NCBI GenBank assembly: GCA_019752975.1
Contig: JAIELM010000405.1
Coordinates: 1 to 10,516, forward strand
Direction: 5' to 3'
Length of the DNA: 10,516 nucleotides
DNA from: Undibacterium sp.
Lineage (GTDB): Bacteria; Pseudomonadota; Gammaproteobacteria; Burkholderiales; Burkholderiaceae_D
The translations under genes and the position numbers were made by a program. Of the stretch, positions 1 through 7,417 are shown one piece after another. Positions within the stretch are counted from its first letter, which is position 1. Each line of letters opens with the position of its first letter. The notes beneath the pieces were generated by a model, which searched no databases, was not told where the DNA came from, and saw only the letters and a program-made list of their open reading frames with translations.

Positions 1-2
1 AG

Positions 3-233
3 CCTAGCGTTGAAATATCGACCTCAGGGCGGATCCGCCAAACCGCGTTTAAAGCCGATCCCGTAATGCGACAGTTTATAACGGCTGATCTCAATATCAT
101 CGAACGTCAAGTGCCGGGTTCGTTTTATGAGTTCATTAGTCGTGATGTAATGCCTGGGGAGGCCGGTTTGGATTTGGGTTTCGATACAGGAAATGCGCAA
201 GGCATTTTTAAAATGACCGCGAATGGGAGATGA
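3..233 (+). CDS. C-terminal fragment of an unrecognised protein (5' end outside window)
   Basis: An open frame enters from the left edge and runs 76 codons to TGA at 231-233, with no stop in the visible part. The peptide is soluble in character, mixes charged and hydrophobic residues, and has no membrane segment or metal-binding cluster. It ends in KMTANGR. I do not recognise the family. Coding status is supported by the open frame reaching the window edge and by the very tight spacing to the next gene: 4 bases to the TTG start preferred there, or an 11-base overlap if the ATG at 223 is used. That spacing suggests both belong to one transcription unit. The function is unknown, and the other two plus-strand frames are closed early. 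Confidence 0.6.
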   Translation, partial: PSVEISTSGRIRQTAFKADPVMRQFITADLNIIERQVPGSFYEFISRDVMPGEAGLDLGFDTGNAQGIFKMTANGR

Positions 234-237
234 TGGC

Positions 238-1671
238 TTGAGCGCGCTTTTACTTTCCGATCTAAAGACGATTTTAGGTGAGCTAGGTCTGCTGCTTGAA
301 CCGGCAGATTGCGCGCGCTATGTGAGTGGTGCGCGTTATGGCAATGGCCAGACATTGGCGGTACTTCGCCCAGACTCTCATCAGCAAGTGGTAGCGATCG
401 TTAAACTGTGTTCTGAGCACCAACAAGCCTTGGTCTTACAGGGCGCGAACACTGGCCTAGTTGCGGCCAGTACACCCGACGCCAGCGGGCATTATTTGGT
501 CTTGAGTCTTGAACGCTTAAAAAAGCATATCGTGATTGATGTGATTAATCGCAGTGTAGAGGTAGATGCTGGCGTCACCTTGCAAGAACTTAACGCCGCT
601 TTAGAACCGCACGGTCTTTTTTTTCCTATCGATCTCGGTGCTAATCCAAGTATCGGGGGCATGATTGCGGCTAATACTGGCGGCGCACGGCTGATTAAAT
701 ATGGTGATGTGAGAAAAAATTTACTCGGTCTTTCAGCGGTCTTGATGCATCCCGCTGGTGAGGAATTGATGCTACAAGCAGCACTGTTTAAAAATAATAC
801 TGGTCCCGATCTTAAGCAATTATTCATCGGTAGCAGTGGCGCGCACGGCATTATTACTCGCGCTGTTTTGCAGGTGCATAGAATCCCCCAGCAAATTGCT
901 ACCGCATTAGTGGTGCCATGCGATCAAGCCGCGGTGCTGGCCCTGTTGCAGATTTTGGAGCAAAAGTGTGGTGATTTCTTGACCGCGTTTGAAGGTATTT
1001 CTGGCGCGGCCTTGCAATCGGTACTGAAGCATATTCCCAATATAAGTAATCCGTTCGCACCAGATGCAGTACCCGATTATTGTGTCTTAGTAGAGTTAAG
1101 CAGTAGCGCTGAATTGATAAGCGATGGATCAAACTCGGGGATAAATCTTGAAGCGATACTTGATCGTTGTTTGGAAAACTGTTTTGGTGAAGTGATAGAA
1201 AACGCGGTGATTGGTCGTGGCAAAGACTTATGGCGGATTCGTCATTCCATCAGTGAAGCATTGCGACATGAAGGTAAGATGATCGCCTTTGATATTTCAA
1301 TGCCGCGTTCTTCTTTGCTCGCTTTTCGTGCGCAGGCCTTGCAAAGCATGGCACAGAAATATCCGTGGGTTAAGGTGATGGATTTTGGTCATTGGGCTGA
1401 CGGTGGGATGCACTTCAATATGGTATGGCCGTCAAACTTAGCGCAGGTCTATAGTGACGAAGTTGTGCAAGAAATCAGAACCCTGATTTACGATATGGTG
1501 GTAAGGGAATTTCACGGTAGTTTTAGCGCCGAGCACGGCATAGGTCCTTACAATATCGCCTACTACCAGCGTTATACTAGTCAAGCGGCACGGCAATTGT
1601 CGGGCAAGATACAGCATTGTCTTGATCCGCATCGTTTATTAGGATTAACCTGGTTTGGTGAAAGTGTTTAG
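238..1671 (+). CDS. FAD-linked oxidase, GlcD / D-2-hydroxyacid dehydrogenase type
   Basis: Predicted flavoprotein of the vanillyl-alcohol-oxidase (PCMH-type FAD) fold that oxidises a D-2-hydroxy acid such as D-lactate, glycolate or D-2-hydroxyglutarate. The sequence does not fix the substrate. The N-terminal FAD domain shows QGANTGLV (about residues 68-75), IGGMIAANTGGAR followed by KYGDVR (about 139-159) and FIGSSGAHGIIT (about 196-207). The C-terminal oxidase domain shows HWADGGMHFN (His385, His392, Asn394) and SAEHGIG (Glu432, His433). In D-2-hydroxyglutarate dehydrogenases the equivalent His, His and Glu bind a divalent metal, so metal dependence is inferred. Length, 477 residues, is normal for the family. 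I prefer TTG at 238 because GGGAGA lies at 225-230 with a 7-base spacer and the product then begins MSALLLSDL, as in relatives. The ATG at 223 has no Shine-Dalgarno sequence and would overlap the upstream gene. No signal peptide is seen, so it is probably cytoplasmic, perhaps membrane-associated through electron transfer to quinone. Confidence 0.88.
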   Translation: MSALLLSDLKTILGELGLLLEPADCARYVSGARYGNGQTLAVLRPDSHQQVVAIVKLCSEHQQALVLQGANTGLVAASTPDASGHYLVLSLERLKKHIVIDVINRSVEVDAGVTLQELNAALEPHGLFFPIDLGANPSIGGMIAANTGGARLIKYGDVRKNLLGLSAVLMHPAGEELMLQAALFKNNTGPDLKQLFIGSSGAHGIITRAVLQVHRIPQQIATALVVPCDQAAVLALLQILEQKCGDFLTAFEGISGAALQSVLKHIPNISNPFAPDAVPDYCVLVELSSSAELISDGSNSGINLEAILDRCLENCFGEVIENAVIGRGKDLWRIRHSISEALRHEGKMIAFDISMPRSSLLAFRAQALQSMAQKYPWVKVMDFGHWADGGMHFNMVWPSNLAQVYSDEVVQEIRTLIYDMVVREFHGSFSAEHGIGPYNIAYYQRYTSQAARQLSGKIQHCLDPHRLLGLTWFGESV

Positions 1672-1679
1672 TGAAAGCT

Positions 1680-1711
1680 AGTGAGTGTCGTGCGCCGCGC
1701 GCACGATCACT
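1680..1711 (+). terminator. Possible intrinsic terminator after the FAD oxidase
   Basis: TCGTGCG (1688-1694) pairs perfectly with CGCACGA (1700-1706) around a CCGCG loop. The stem extends by AGTG (1684-1687) with CACT (1708-1711) across one bulged T. The following tract, ATTGTTTTGCC, is only moderately T-rich and starts several bases late, so termination may be weak. Position 9 bases after the oxidase stop fits the role. Confidence 0.45.
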
Positions 1712-1854
1712 AGGTCATTGTTTTGCCGCTATTTTGATTAAAACTGCTTTTCCTTTTTTATGTTTTCATGGGCTGTTCAGACGGCCTTGATCAAGCTATC
1801 ATGCTGTGCGAATATGCGCACCTGATTTACCCAGGAAAAATAGACAAGGACAAA

Positions 1855-2961
1855 ATGAAACTTTCCACCTTAGCCCTAGCCAGCGCTTTGCTGCTGACAG
1901 CATTTGCAGCATCGGCTCAACAAGCACCTGCCACGCCTGCCACCAAAAAAACTTTTACTATCGTCAGCGAAGCCCAACGCACCGCTGCTAAAGATCAAGC
2001 TCGTACCAATACCTGCTGGAACTTTGCCACTGCTAGCTTTATGGAGAGCGAAGTTGTTCGATTAGGTGGTTCTTTGATTGAACTGTCGGAAGTATTTGGC
2101 GTGCGTTATGCTTACCCGCTGAAAGCGGACGCCTATCTGCGCGTGCAAGGTAAAGCCACGTTCTGGGAAGGTGGCAATAATCACGATGCGATGGAAATGT
2201 TAAGGCAATATGGCGCAGTACCGAAAGTGAATTATACGGGACTAAAAGAAGGCGAAACTAAGTTAGATCACGCTGAATTGGGCGCCGTGACCAAGGCATT
2301 TTTGGATGCGGTGATTAAGAGCGGCAAACCGAGTCGCTCATGGCGCGCTGCTTTTGATGGCATTCTTGATGCCTACATCGGTAAACCACCAGAAAATTTT
2401 GCCTATCAGGGCAAAGCCTACACGCCCAAAACTTTTCGTGATCAAGTTCTCAAATTGAATCCAGACGATTATGTTGAGGTGACCAGTTTTAGTCATCATC
2501 CCTTCTATCAACGGATGCGCTTAGAAATTCCCGATAATTGGGCGCACAACAGCCATTATTTGAATTTGCCGCTAGAAGATATGGAGCGCTTGATGACCCA
2601 TGCCTTGTCTAAGGGGTTTACGATTTCATGGGGTGGCGATACCAGTGAAAAAGGCTTTAATGTTAGAGAAGGTTATGCGGTCTTAGATGATGAGTCCAAA
2701 ACGCCCACTCAAAAAGACAGACAAGACGCTTTTGATGATTGGCGCAGCACCGATGATCATAGTATGCACCTAGTGGGATTATCTAAAGATGAAGAAGGTA
2801 AGCCCTATTATTTGATTAAAAATAGTTACGGAAAAAATAGCGGCCCTTTTGAAGGACATCTACACATGAGTAAGAATTATTTGCTAATGAAAACCATTTA
2901 TTTTATGGTGCATAAGGATGGGATTCCTGCGGATATTCGTGCTAAGGCTGGAATAAAGTAA
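1855..2961 (+). CDS. Exported C1 (papain-fold) cysteine peptidase, bleomycin hydrolase / PepC-like
   Basis: Predicted cysteine peptidase or aminopeptidase of the C1 family, 368 residues. A typical Sec signal peptide (MKLSTLALA, then a hydrophobic core ending ASA at about residues 19-21) predicts export, followed by a short Ala/Pro/Thr linker. The active-site block is DQARTNTCWNF: Gln48 is the oxyanion-hole residue and Cys54 the nucleophile, with papain-like Q-to-C spacing of six. The C-terminal block DHSMHL gives the catalytic His302, and KNSYG gives Asn323, matching the HAM...ENSWG arrangement of bleomycin hydrolases. The triad is therefore complete. Bleomycin hydrolase and PepC are classically cytosolic, so the signal peptide marks an exported subfamily. 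The start at 1855 is chosen because AAGGA (1846-1850) precedes it and the signal peptide starts there. An in-frame ATG at 1768 would bury the signal behind 29 residues. Substrate is unknown. The next gene on the same strand begins 73 bases downstream. Confidence 0.87.
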   Translation: MKLSTLALASALLLTAFAASAQQAPATPATKKTFTIVSEAQRTAAKDQARTNTCWNFATASFMESEVVRLGGSLIELSEVFGVRYAYPLKADAYLRVQGKATFWEGGNNHDAMEMLRQYGAVPKVNYTGLKEGETKLDHAELGAVTKAFLDAVIKSGKPSRSWRAAFDGILDAYIGKPPENFAYQGKAYTPKTFRDQVLKLNPDDYVEVTSFSHHPFYQRMRLEIPDNWAHNSHYLNLPLEDMERLMTHALSKGFTISWGGDTSEKGFNVREGYAVLDDESKTPTQKDRQDAFDDWRSTDDHSMHLVGLSKDEEGKPYYLIKNSYGKNSGPFEGHLHMSKNYLLMKTIYFMVHKDGIPADIRAKAGIK

Positions 2962-3034
2962 GAACATTCTATGTGAACTTGAGACGAAAATTGATGCCCA
3001 TTTATCGGTGCGGTACATAGAAGAGGGTAGGTAA

Positions 3035-3448
3035 TTGGACATTCAAGTTTCACTATTTCAGTTGTTCGCTAACATCGTATTGATTGCTCATATCGCATTT
3101 GTCTTATTCGTGGTGTTTGGTCTGGTATTGACACTGTTAGGCGGCGTGCGATCTTGGGCTTGGGTACGCAATCCACGTTTTCGCGTACTGCACTTGGCCG
3201 CGATCGCTTACGTCGCGCTTGAGTCTTGGCTGGGCATCGTGTGTCCCCTCACCAGCTTAGAACTATGGCTAAGGGGCTTGGCGGGGCAAGTCGTGTATGA
3301 AGGTGATTTCATCGCCTATTGGTTGAGAAAATTTTTGTTTTTTACGGCCGCACCTTGGGTATTTACGTTCAGCTATAGTGTATTTGCCGTATTAGTCGTT
3401 GTGAGTTGGTACTATGTACGACCACGAAAATTTTCTCGCCCAGACTAA
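3035..3448 (+). CDS. DUF2784-family small membrane protein
   Basis: A 137-residue, very hydrophobic protein with about three to four membrane segments (about residues 9-35, 47-65, 88-105 and 106-126). It matches my memory of DUF2784: an N-terminal LIAHIAFVLFVV helix, WVRNPRFRVLHLAA, a WLGIVCPLTSLE motif, and YEGDFIAYWL before the last helices. Function of the family is not established. The start is TTG at 3035, with AGAGGG (3022-3027) upstream at an acceptable distance. I see no better in-frame ATG ahead of the first helix. The gene is convergent with cydX: only 8 bases separate the two stop codons, and no terminator hairpin is visible there. It may share a transcript with the C1 peptidase, although an inverted repeat lies in its leader. 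Confidence 0.8.
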   Translation: MDIQVSLFQLFANIVLIAHIAFVLFVVFGLVLTLLGGVRSWAWVRNPRFRVLHLAAIAYVALESWLGIVCPLTSLELWLRGLAGQVVYEGDFIAYWLRKFLFFTAAPWVFTFSYSVFAVLVVVSWYYVRPRKFSRPD

Positions 3449-3456
3449 GTAGCCTC

Positions 3457-3615
3457 CTAATTTTCACCTTCATTTCGTTGTGCCAACTCAAAGCGTTCGC
3501 GAGTTGCCTCCTCATCTCTTTCTCCAAAAGCATAATTCGCTTCTAGCCACATGACGTTGATAATGGCGAGAGCGAGTGCCAGACCTATGCCTAAAATCCA
3601 GTTGAAATACCACAT
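3457..3615 (-). CDS. cydX: Cytochrome bd oxidase small subunit CydX
   Basis: A 52-residue single-pass membrane protein, the accessory subunit that stabilises the heme region of the CydAB quinol oxidase. It begins MWYFNWILG and has LWLE-type MWLE ending in Glu25, the same position as the conserved glutamate of the E. coli 37-residue CydX. After the helix comes an unusually long, highly charged tail (about residues 31-52). ATG at 3613-3615 is chosen because AAGGA lies 7 bases upstream and the family starts with MWYF. A longer reading from 3642 would add nine residues and overlap cydB. It is the last gene of the cyd run, 23 bases after the cydB stop. Confidence 0.9.
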   Translation of the reverse strand: MWYFNWILGIGLALALAIINVMWLEANYAFGERDEEATRERFELAQRNEGEN

Positions 3616-3638
3616 GTTAAATTCCTTTAGATTGCCGT

Positions 3639-4778
3639 TCAATATGCCGAGTGTTCATTAGCGAGAATATGTGCAGCATCGACTTTACCTTTCATGACAC
3701 GATAAATCCACGCTGTATAAAAAATAATCAGCGGCAGGAAAATCACCACTACCCAAAACATGATTCCCAAACTTTGATGACTTGCCACTACATCCCAAGC
3801 GGTGAGGCTGCTATTGGGTGCTAAGGAGGAGGGCATGATGAATGGGAACATAGATGTGCCTGCAGTCAATAAAACACCAATGATAGTTAATCCGGTCGCG
3901 AAGAAAGCAGCTAGTGTCTTTCGCATTTGTGTGGATAAGGCGGCTAACAATGCGCCGATAAAACCCATGCTGGGCCAGCACCAAAGAAGTGGATGTTCCA
4001 CAAAATTGACTAACCATGCCCCACGTACTTTGGTGACAGTTTTTGCGTTGGGCATAAAGGCGCTATTGGCGTCGGGCATGCTGACGATCTGATAGCCGTC
4101 GATGCCATAAGCGATCCAGTAGCCACCGATTGCAAAACAAATGGCCGTCAGCCCAGCTGCAAACAGTAAAGCCTTCGCTGCGCGCTGAGCAATGATGCCA
4201 TCGGTTTTTGTTCTCAGAAAGGCCGCGCCGTGCATGGTCAGCATTGCGACACACAGTAATCCCGCTAGTAGACCGAAAGGATTCAGTAAATCGGAGAAGC
4301 TACCTAGATATTCCAAGCGCATATCACCATCAATTCGAAATGGCACGCCTTGCAATAGATTGCCAAACGCGATTCCAAAAATCAGCGGAGGCATAAAACC
4401 ACCGACAAACAAAAGATAGTCCCAAGTACTACGCCATCGCGGGTCAGCAATTTTGCTGCGATAATCAAATCCCACAGGTCGGAAAAAAAGTGAGAATAGC
4501 AGCAGCATGAAAATCACATAAAAGCCTGAGAACGCCGCTGCATATGCTAATGGCCATGCGGCAAATAAAGCACCAGCGGCGGCGATCAACCAAGTTTGAT
4601 TGCCTTCCCAAGTTGGTCCTATACTGTTGAGAATAATCCGGCGCTCAGTATCATTTTTGCCGACGAAGGGCAGTAAAATGCCAACGCCAAAATCGAAACC
4701 ATCGGTTAAAGCAAAACCAATCAAAAGAACGGCAACGAAACACCACCAAATGATTTTTAATGTGAGGTAATCGAACAT
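3639..4778 (-). CDS. cydB: Cytochrome bd ubiquinol oxidase subunit II (CydB)
   Basis: Membrane subunit of cytochrome bd, which oxidises quinol and reduces O2 to water without pumping protons. It is 379 residues, the same length as E. coli CydB, and aligns with it end to end by eye: DGFDFGVG (Asp29), NDTERRI, FAAWPLAYAAAFSGFYV, LFFRPVGFDYRSK (Asp105), FGNLLQGVPF, LLNPFGLLAG, YGIDGYQ, GAWLVNF, AGTSMFPF(I)MPSS and LYTAW-like FYTAW near the C-terminus. About eight to nine membrane helices are expected. Residue 58, Asp in E. coli and assigned there to a proton path, is Glu here (TWEGNQTW), a conservative change. The start is ATG at 4776-4778, with AAGGAG just upstream and inside the end of cydA. 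The genes overlap by 22 bases, favouring coupled translation and fixed stoichiometry. Confidence 0.97.
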   Translation of the reverse strand: MFDYLTLKIIWWCFVAVLLIGFALTDGFDFGVGILLPFVGKNDTERRIILNSIGPTWEGNQTWLIAAAGALFAAWPLAYAAAFSGFYVIFMLLLFSLFFRPVGFDYRSKIADPRWRSTWDYLLFVGGFMPPLIFGIAFGNLLQGVPFRIDGDMRLEYLGSFSDLLNPFGLLAGLLCVAMLTMHGAAFLRTKTDGIIAQRAAKALLFAAGLTAICFAIGGYWIAYGIDGYQIVSMPDANSAFMPNAKTVTKVRGAWLVNFVEHPLLWCWPSMGFIGALLAALSTQMRKTLAAFFATGLTIIGVLLTAGTSMFPFIMPSSLAPNSSLTAWDVVASHQSLGIMFWVVVIFLPLIIFYTAWIYRVMKGKVDAAHILANEHSAY

Positions 4779-6337
4779 GACAACTCCTTGGATTCAAAAT
4801 GGTACTTCCCCAAATGTAAGCTTGATGGCCCCAAACGCGCGTATTTGAACATCAAAAACAACTCCACAATTAAGAGCCCGGTATAAAAAATCATCAAGCC
4901 CGAGAGGCTAAAATACAGGTCGCTAGGCTGTAGTGTGGAGGCGGATAAATGGGTGGGTAATACGCCAGAAATGGTCCACGGTTGTCGGCCATATTCCGCC
5001 ACCAACCACCCTGTTTCTATGGCGACCCAAGGCAGTGGAATGCTAAATAAGGCTAGCTTGAGTAGCCATCGATGTTTGGCTAAACGACGACGAATTAAGA
5101 AGTAAAACGAGAGGCTAAAAATCAATAGAAACAAGATGCCTAAAGCGACCATCAATCTAAAACCTAAGAATAAGGGGGTAACTTTGGGGATGGAATCATT
5201 TGTGGCATGAGTTATTTGTGAGGGTGTCGCATCGATCACATTAGCGCTGTATTTTTTGAGTAATAAGCCATAACCTAGGTCATTTTTAAGTGCTTTGAAA
5301 TTGGCCTTTGCTTGATCGGAAGTGTCGCCAGCTTTGAGTCGTTGCAAGGCGGCGTAGGCTTGCATGCCACGTATAATACGCTCACGATTTTGCGCTTTTA
5401 ATTCTTTGAGTCCTGTTACTTGTGTGTCTAGCGAGCGGGTGGCGATTAGCCCCATTAAATAGGGAATTTTGATTGCGTAGTCGGTGCGTTCTAATTGGTC
5501 ATTGGGAAGACCTATGACGGTAAAAGCAGCGGGTGCAGCTTCGGTGTTCCATTCTGCTTCTATGCTAGCGAGTTTGATTTTGTTGACTTCTCCGGCGGTA
5601 TAACCGGATTCGTCACCTAAGACGATGACCGATAAGGTGGAGGCCAGTCCAAACGCCGCCGCAATCGCAAATGATCGAAGTGCAAAAGCGGTATCGCGTG
5701 CTTTCAATAAATAGTAAGACGAAACACCTAAGACAAACATGGATGCCGCCACATAACCAGAGGCGACCGTGTGCACAAATTTAACTTGTGCAACAGGGTT
5801 GAAGATGACTTGTGAAATACTGGTCAATTCCATCCGCATCGTCTCGTAATTGAACTCTGCACCAACAGGATTATTCATCCAGCCATTGGCGATTAATATC
5901 CATAGCGCAGATAAATTGGAACCAAAAGCGACTAAAAATGTGACGCCTAAATGTGCCGGTTTGGAGAGTCGATTCCAACCGAAAAACATCAAGCCTACAA
6001 AGCTCGACTCTAAGAAAAATGCCATCATTCCTTCGATCGCCAATGGCGTACCAAAGATGTCACCGACATAGTGTGAGTAGTAAGACCAGTTAGTGCCAAA
6101 CTGAAATTCTAAAGTGATGCCAGTCGTCACACCCATGGCAAAATTGATCGCGAATAACTTGCCCCAAAATTTGGTCATATCACGATAGATCTCGCGTCCG
6201 GTCATGACATACACCGACTCCATAATGACCAAGATCCACGATAAACCTAAGGTGAGCGGGACGAAGAGAAAATGGTACATCGCTGTCGCACCAAATTGTA
6301 GTCGTGAAAGGTTGACGACTTCTTCGATAGGGTTCAT
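4757..6337 (-). CDS. cydA: Cytochrome bd ubiquinol oxidase subunit I (CydA), long Q-loop type
   Basis: Catalytic heme-bearing subunit of cytochrome bd, located in the inner membrane, 526 residues. Heme ligands are visible with a constant +3 offset from E. coli: His22 (heme b595), His189 and Met396 (heme b558). Glu102 and Glu110 match the E. coli proton/heme glutamates, and Arg394 lies in GFRLM. The periplasmic quinol-binding Q-loop is the long (E. coli) type: GDESGYTAGEVNKIKLASIEAEW holds the equivalents of E. coli Lys252 and Glu257 as Lys255 and Glu260, and the loop continues to about residue 385. The signature GWLVAEYGRQPW is at about 443-454. The start ATG overlaps the cydP stop as ATGA, and AAAGG lies upstream within cydP. 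Together with CydB and CydX it supports respiration at low O2 and tolerance of respiratory inhibitors. All key residues are intact. Confidence 0.97.
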   Translation of the reverse strand: MNPIEEVVNLSRLQFGATAMYHFLFVPLTLGLSWILVIMESVYVMTGREIYRDMTKFWGKLFAINFAMGVTTGITLEFQFGTNWSYYSHYVGDIFGTPLAIEGMMAFFLESSFVGLMFFGWNRLSKPAHLGVTFLVAFGSNLSALWILIANGWMNNPVGAEFNYETMRMELTSISQVIFNPVAQVKFVHTVASGYVAASMFVLGVSSYYLLKARDTAFALRSFAIAAAFGLASTLSVIVLGDESGYTAGEVNKIKLASIEAEWNTEAAPAAFTVIGLPNDQLERTDYAIKIPYLMGLIATRSLDTQVTGLKELKAQNRERIIRGMQAYAALQRLKAGDTSDQAKANFKALKNDLGYGLLLKKYSANVIDATPSQITHATNDSIPKVTPLFLGFRLMVALGILFLLIFSLSFYFLIRRRLAKHRWLLKLALFSIPLPWVAIETGWLVAEYGRQPWTISGVLPTHLSASTLQPSDLYFSLSGLMIFYTGLLIVELFLMFKYARLGPSSLHLGKYHFESKELSCSITSH

Positions 6338-6552
6338 GGCTTACCTTTATTGGTGATGTTGGTATTCAATACGTGCTGCTCCACGACGGGTGTGGGCAGC
6401 TTCATATGTGTGCTAGTAGGATGGGAGAAACAATACTTCCATATCAAAAACAATATGGTGACTTTGATGCATACAGCGAGAGTGATTTCTAGACTTAGCG
6501 GTAAACCTGTTCTGCCAATACGATGTATTCGATGTATATTTGTGGTAGTCAT
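6334..6552 (-). CDS. cydP: Small putative cytochrome bd subunit/assembly protein CydP
   Basis: A 72-residue protein with one membrane helix (about residues 21-41; LEITLAVCIKVTILFLIW) followed by CFSHP, HMKLP and an AEQH-like VEQH segment. This pattern and the location directly upstream of cydA match the proteobacterial small protein annotated CydP. I recall it as a putative small cytochrome bd oxidase subunit; its mechanism is not settled. The stop overlaps the cydA start (ATGA), a strong sign of translational coupling. The ATG at 6550-6552 has no clear Shine-Dalgarno sequence, so the true start could lie slightly downstream. The 91 bases separating it from the upstream regulator show no terminator and no convincing promoter, so co-transcription with the regulator is possible. 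Confidence 0.75.
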   Translation of the reverse strand: MTTTNIHRIHRIGRTGLPLSLEITLAVCIKVTILFLIWKYCFSHPTSTHMKLPTPVVEQHVLNTNITNKGKP

Positions 6553-6643
6553 GGTGTTTGTGAATTGCTTGGTAAAGTTCAGCGTCGTAGGTTTGTCTAT
6601 TATTTCGCGTTGTTATGTCATCTTCATCGCGTGGCGGAAGGGG

Positions 6644-7216
6644 CTATGCTTTTTCATCCGATGTTGGTTCTTCTCCAAAGCGAAATCTATCCCGTATATC
6701 CAATAGTTTTCCCACTTTAGAACCCATCTTCATCAAGGAGGCTAGAGTCTCCGGTGACAAGCGTTGTACGTCATCAAACCACGAGGTCGATAGTTCAATC
6801 AGTTGATACATCTCTCGCATACGTTCTTGCGCCAATCTGTCGTCTTCTGACGAGGGGTTTTCTAGTAAGGCGTCGCGTAGCATTGAAAGCGTAGGCTCGA
6901 TTTCGCGGCGACGACGTTCTTCTAGAAGCGCTTTAAAAATATCCCAAATATCTTTCGGTGGCTCAAAATACTCACGTCGATCACCCGACTTATGCATTAG
7001 TTTAACTAGGCGCCAGGCTTGTAACTCCTTGAGCCCCATGCTGACATTGGAGCGAGAGAATGAGAGATGTTCCGCAATCTCATCGGCATTCATGGGCTTC
7101 CCCGTGACATAAAGTAGCGCGTACATTTGACCCACGGTGCGGTTAATTCCCCAGCGGCTACCCATTTCACCGAAATGTAGAATAAAGCGTTGAGTGAGGG
7201 GGCTTAGCTTATCCAT
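6644..7216 (-). CDS. GbsR/MarR-family transcriptional regulator linked to cyd genes
   Basis: A 190-residue DNA-binding protein with an N-terminal winged helix-turn-helix of the GbsR branch of MarR regulators. The hallmark is FGEMGSRWGINRTVGQMYALLY (about residues 15-36), then DEIAEHLSFSRSNVSMGLKEL as helix-turn-helix (about 45-65), and the wing SGDRREYF (about 78-85). The C-terminal half is helical and charged (EERRRREIEP), probably for dimerisation. It heads the cyd gene run, so control of the cyd genes is inferred. The effector is unknown; GbsR relatives in Bacillus respond to choline, which need not apply here. I choose ATG at 7214-7216, with AGGAAA upstream, over an in-frame GTG at 7240 that has no Shine-Dalgarno sequence and lies within the palindromic operator candidate. 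Confidence 0.88.
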   Translation of the reverse strand: MDKLSPLTQRFILHFGEMGSRWGINRTVGQMYALLYVTGKPMNADEIAEHLSFSRSNVSMGLKELQAWRLVKLMHKSGDRREYFEPPKDIWDIFKALLEERRRREIEPTLSMLRDALLENPSSEDDRLAQERMREMYQLIELSTSWFDDVQRLSPETLASLMKMGSKVGKLLDIRDRFRFGEEPTSDEKA

Positions 7217-7231
7217 ATGTTTAATTTCCTG

Positions 7232-7257
7232 TAATTTCACGAATTACTGAAATTATA
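7232..7257 (-). promoter_or_regulatory. Promoter and candidate autoregulatory operator of the GbsR-type gene
   Basis: The minus strand carries a perfect TATAAT (complement of 7252-7257) about 36 bases before the ATG. The -35 region is weak (CTGCAA at 17 bases). The -10 box lies within an inverted repeat, TAATTTC (7232-7238) and GAAATTA (7249-7255), separated by 10 bases. A further TAATTTC lies at 7222-7228, one helical turn from the first. A dimeric regulator bound here would cover the -10 and start-point region, so repression of its own gene is a reasonable inference. The AT-rich arms lower certainty. Confidence 0.5.
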
Positions 7258-7417
7258 GAATGTTTTGGAAAATATTGCAGGCGCCGGTTGAACTCAGTTT
7301 CCCAGCTGTGCAATATGGGCGTGTGGGTGTAGAAAGTAATGAGGCGGGAATCTACGTATGGCAGGCTACAGAGCTGCCTATATCCGAGGGAATAGGTGGG
7401 ATAAGGAAGTGAGTGTC

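Noticed and set aside
223..237. ATG at 223 as the start of the FAD oxidase
   Set aside because: No Shine-Dalgarno sequence precedes it, it overlaps the upstream gene, and TTG at 238 has GGGAGA at proper spacing and gives a family-like N-terminus.
492..851. Minus-strand open frame of 119 codons
   Set aside because: It is a shadow inside the FAD oxidase gene, whose motifs are unmistakable.
1786..1795. CTTGATCAAG as an FNR/CRP-type site
   Set aside because: FNR sites need TTGAT and ATCAA separated by four bases. This is only a 10-base self-complementary word with no flanking support.
1768..1854. ATG at 1768 as the start of the C1 peptidase
   Set aside because: It would place 29 non-family residues before an obvious signal peptide. 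ATG at 1855 has AAGGA upstream.
3802..4092. Plus-strand open frame of 96 codons
   Set aside because: It is antisense within cydB, with no family resemblance.
6553..6643. A dedicated cydP promoter between the regulator and cydP
   Set aside because: AATAAT/TAATAG words are present on the minus strand but none has an acceptable -35 at the right distance.
6350..6706. Plus-strand open frame of 118 codons
   Set aside because: It lies antisense to cydP and the end of the regulator gene, has Cys/Phe/Val-rich composition without domain features, and has no ribosome binding site.
7217..7240. GTG at 7240 as the start of the GbsR-type regulator
   Set aside because: It has no Shine-Dalgarno sequence, would start at or before the predicted transcription start, and lies within the palindrome. 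ATG at 7216 fits the family.
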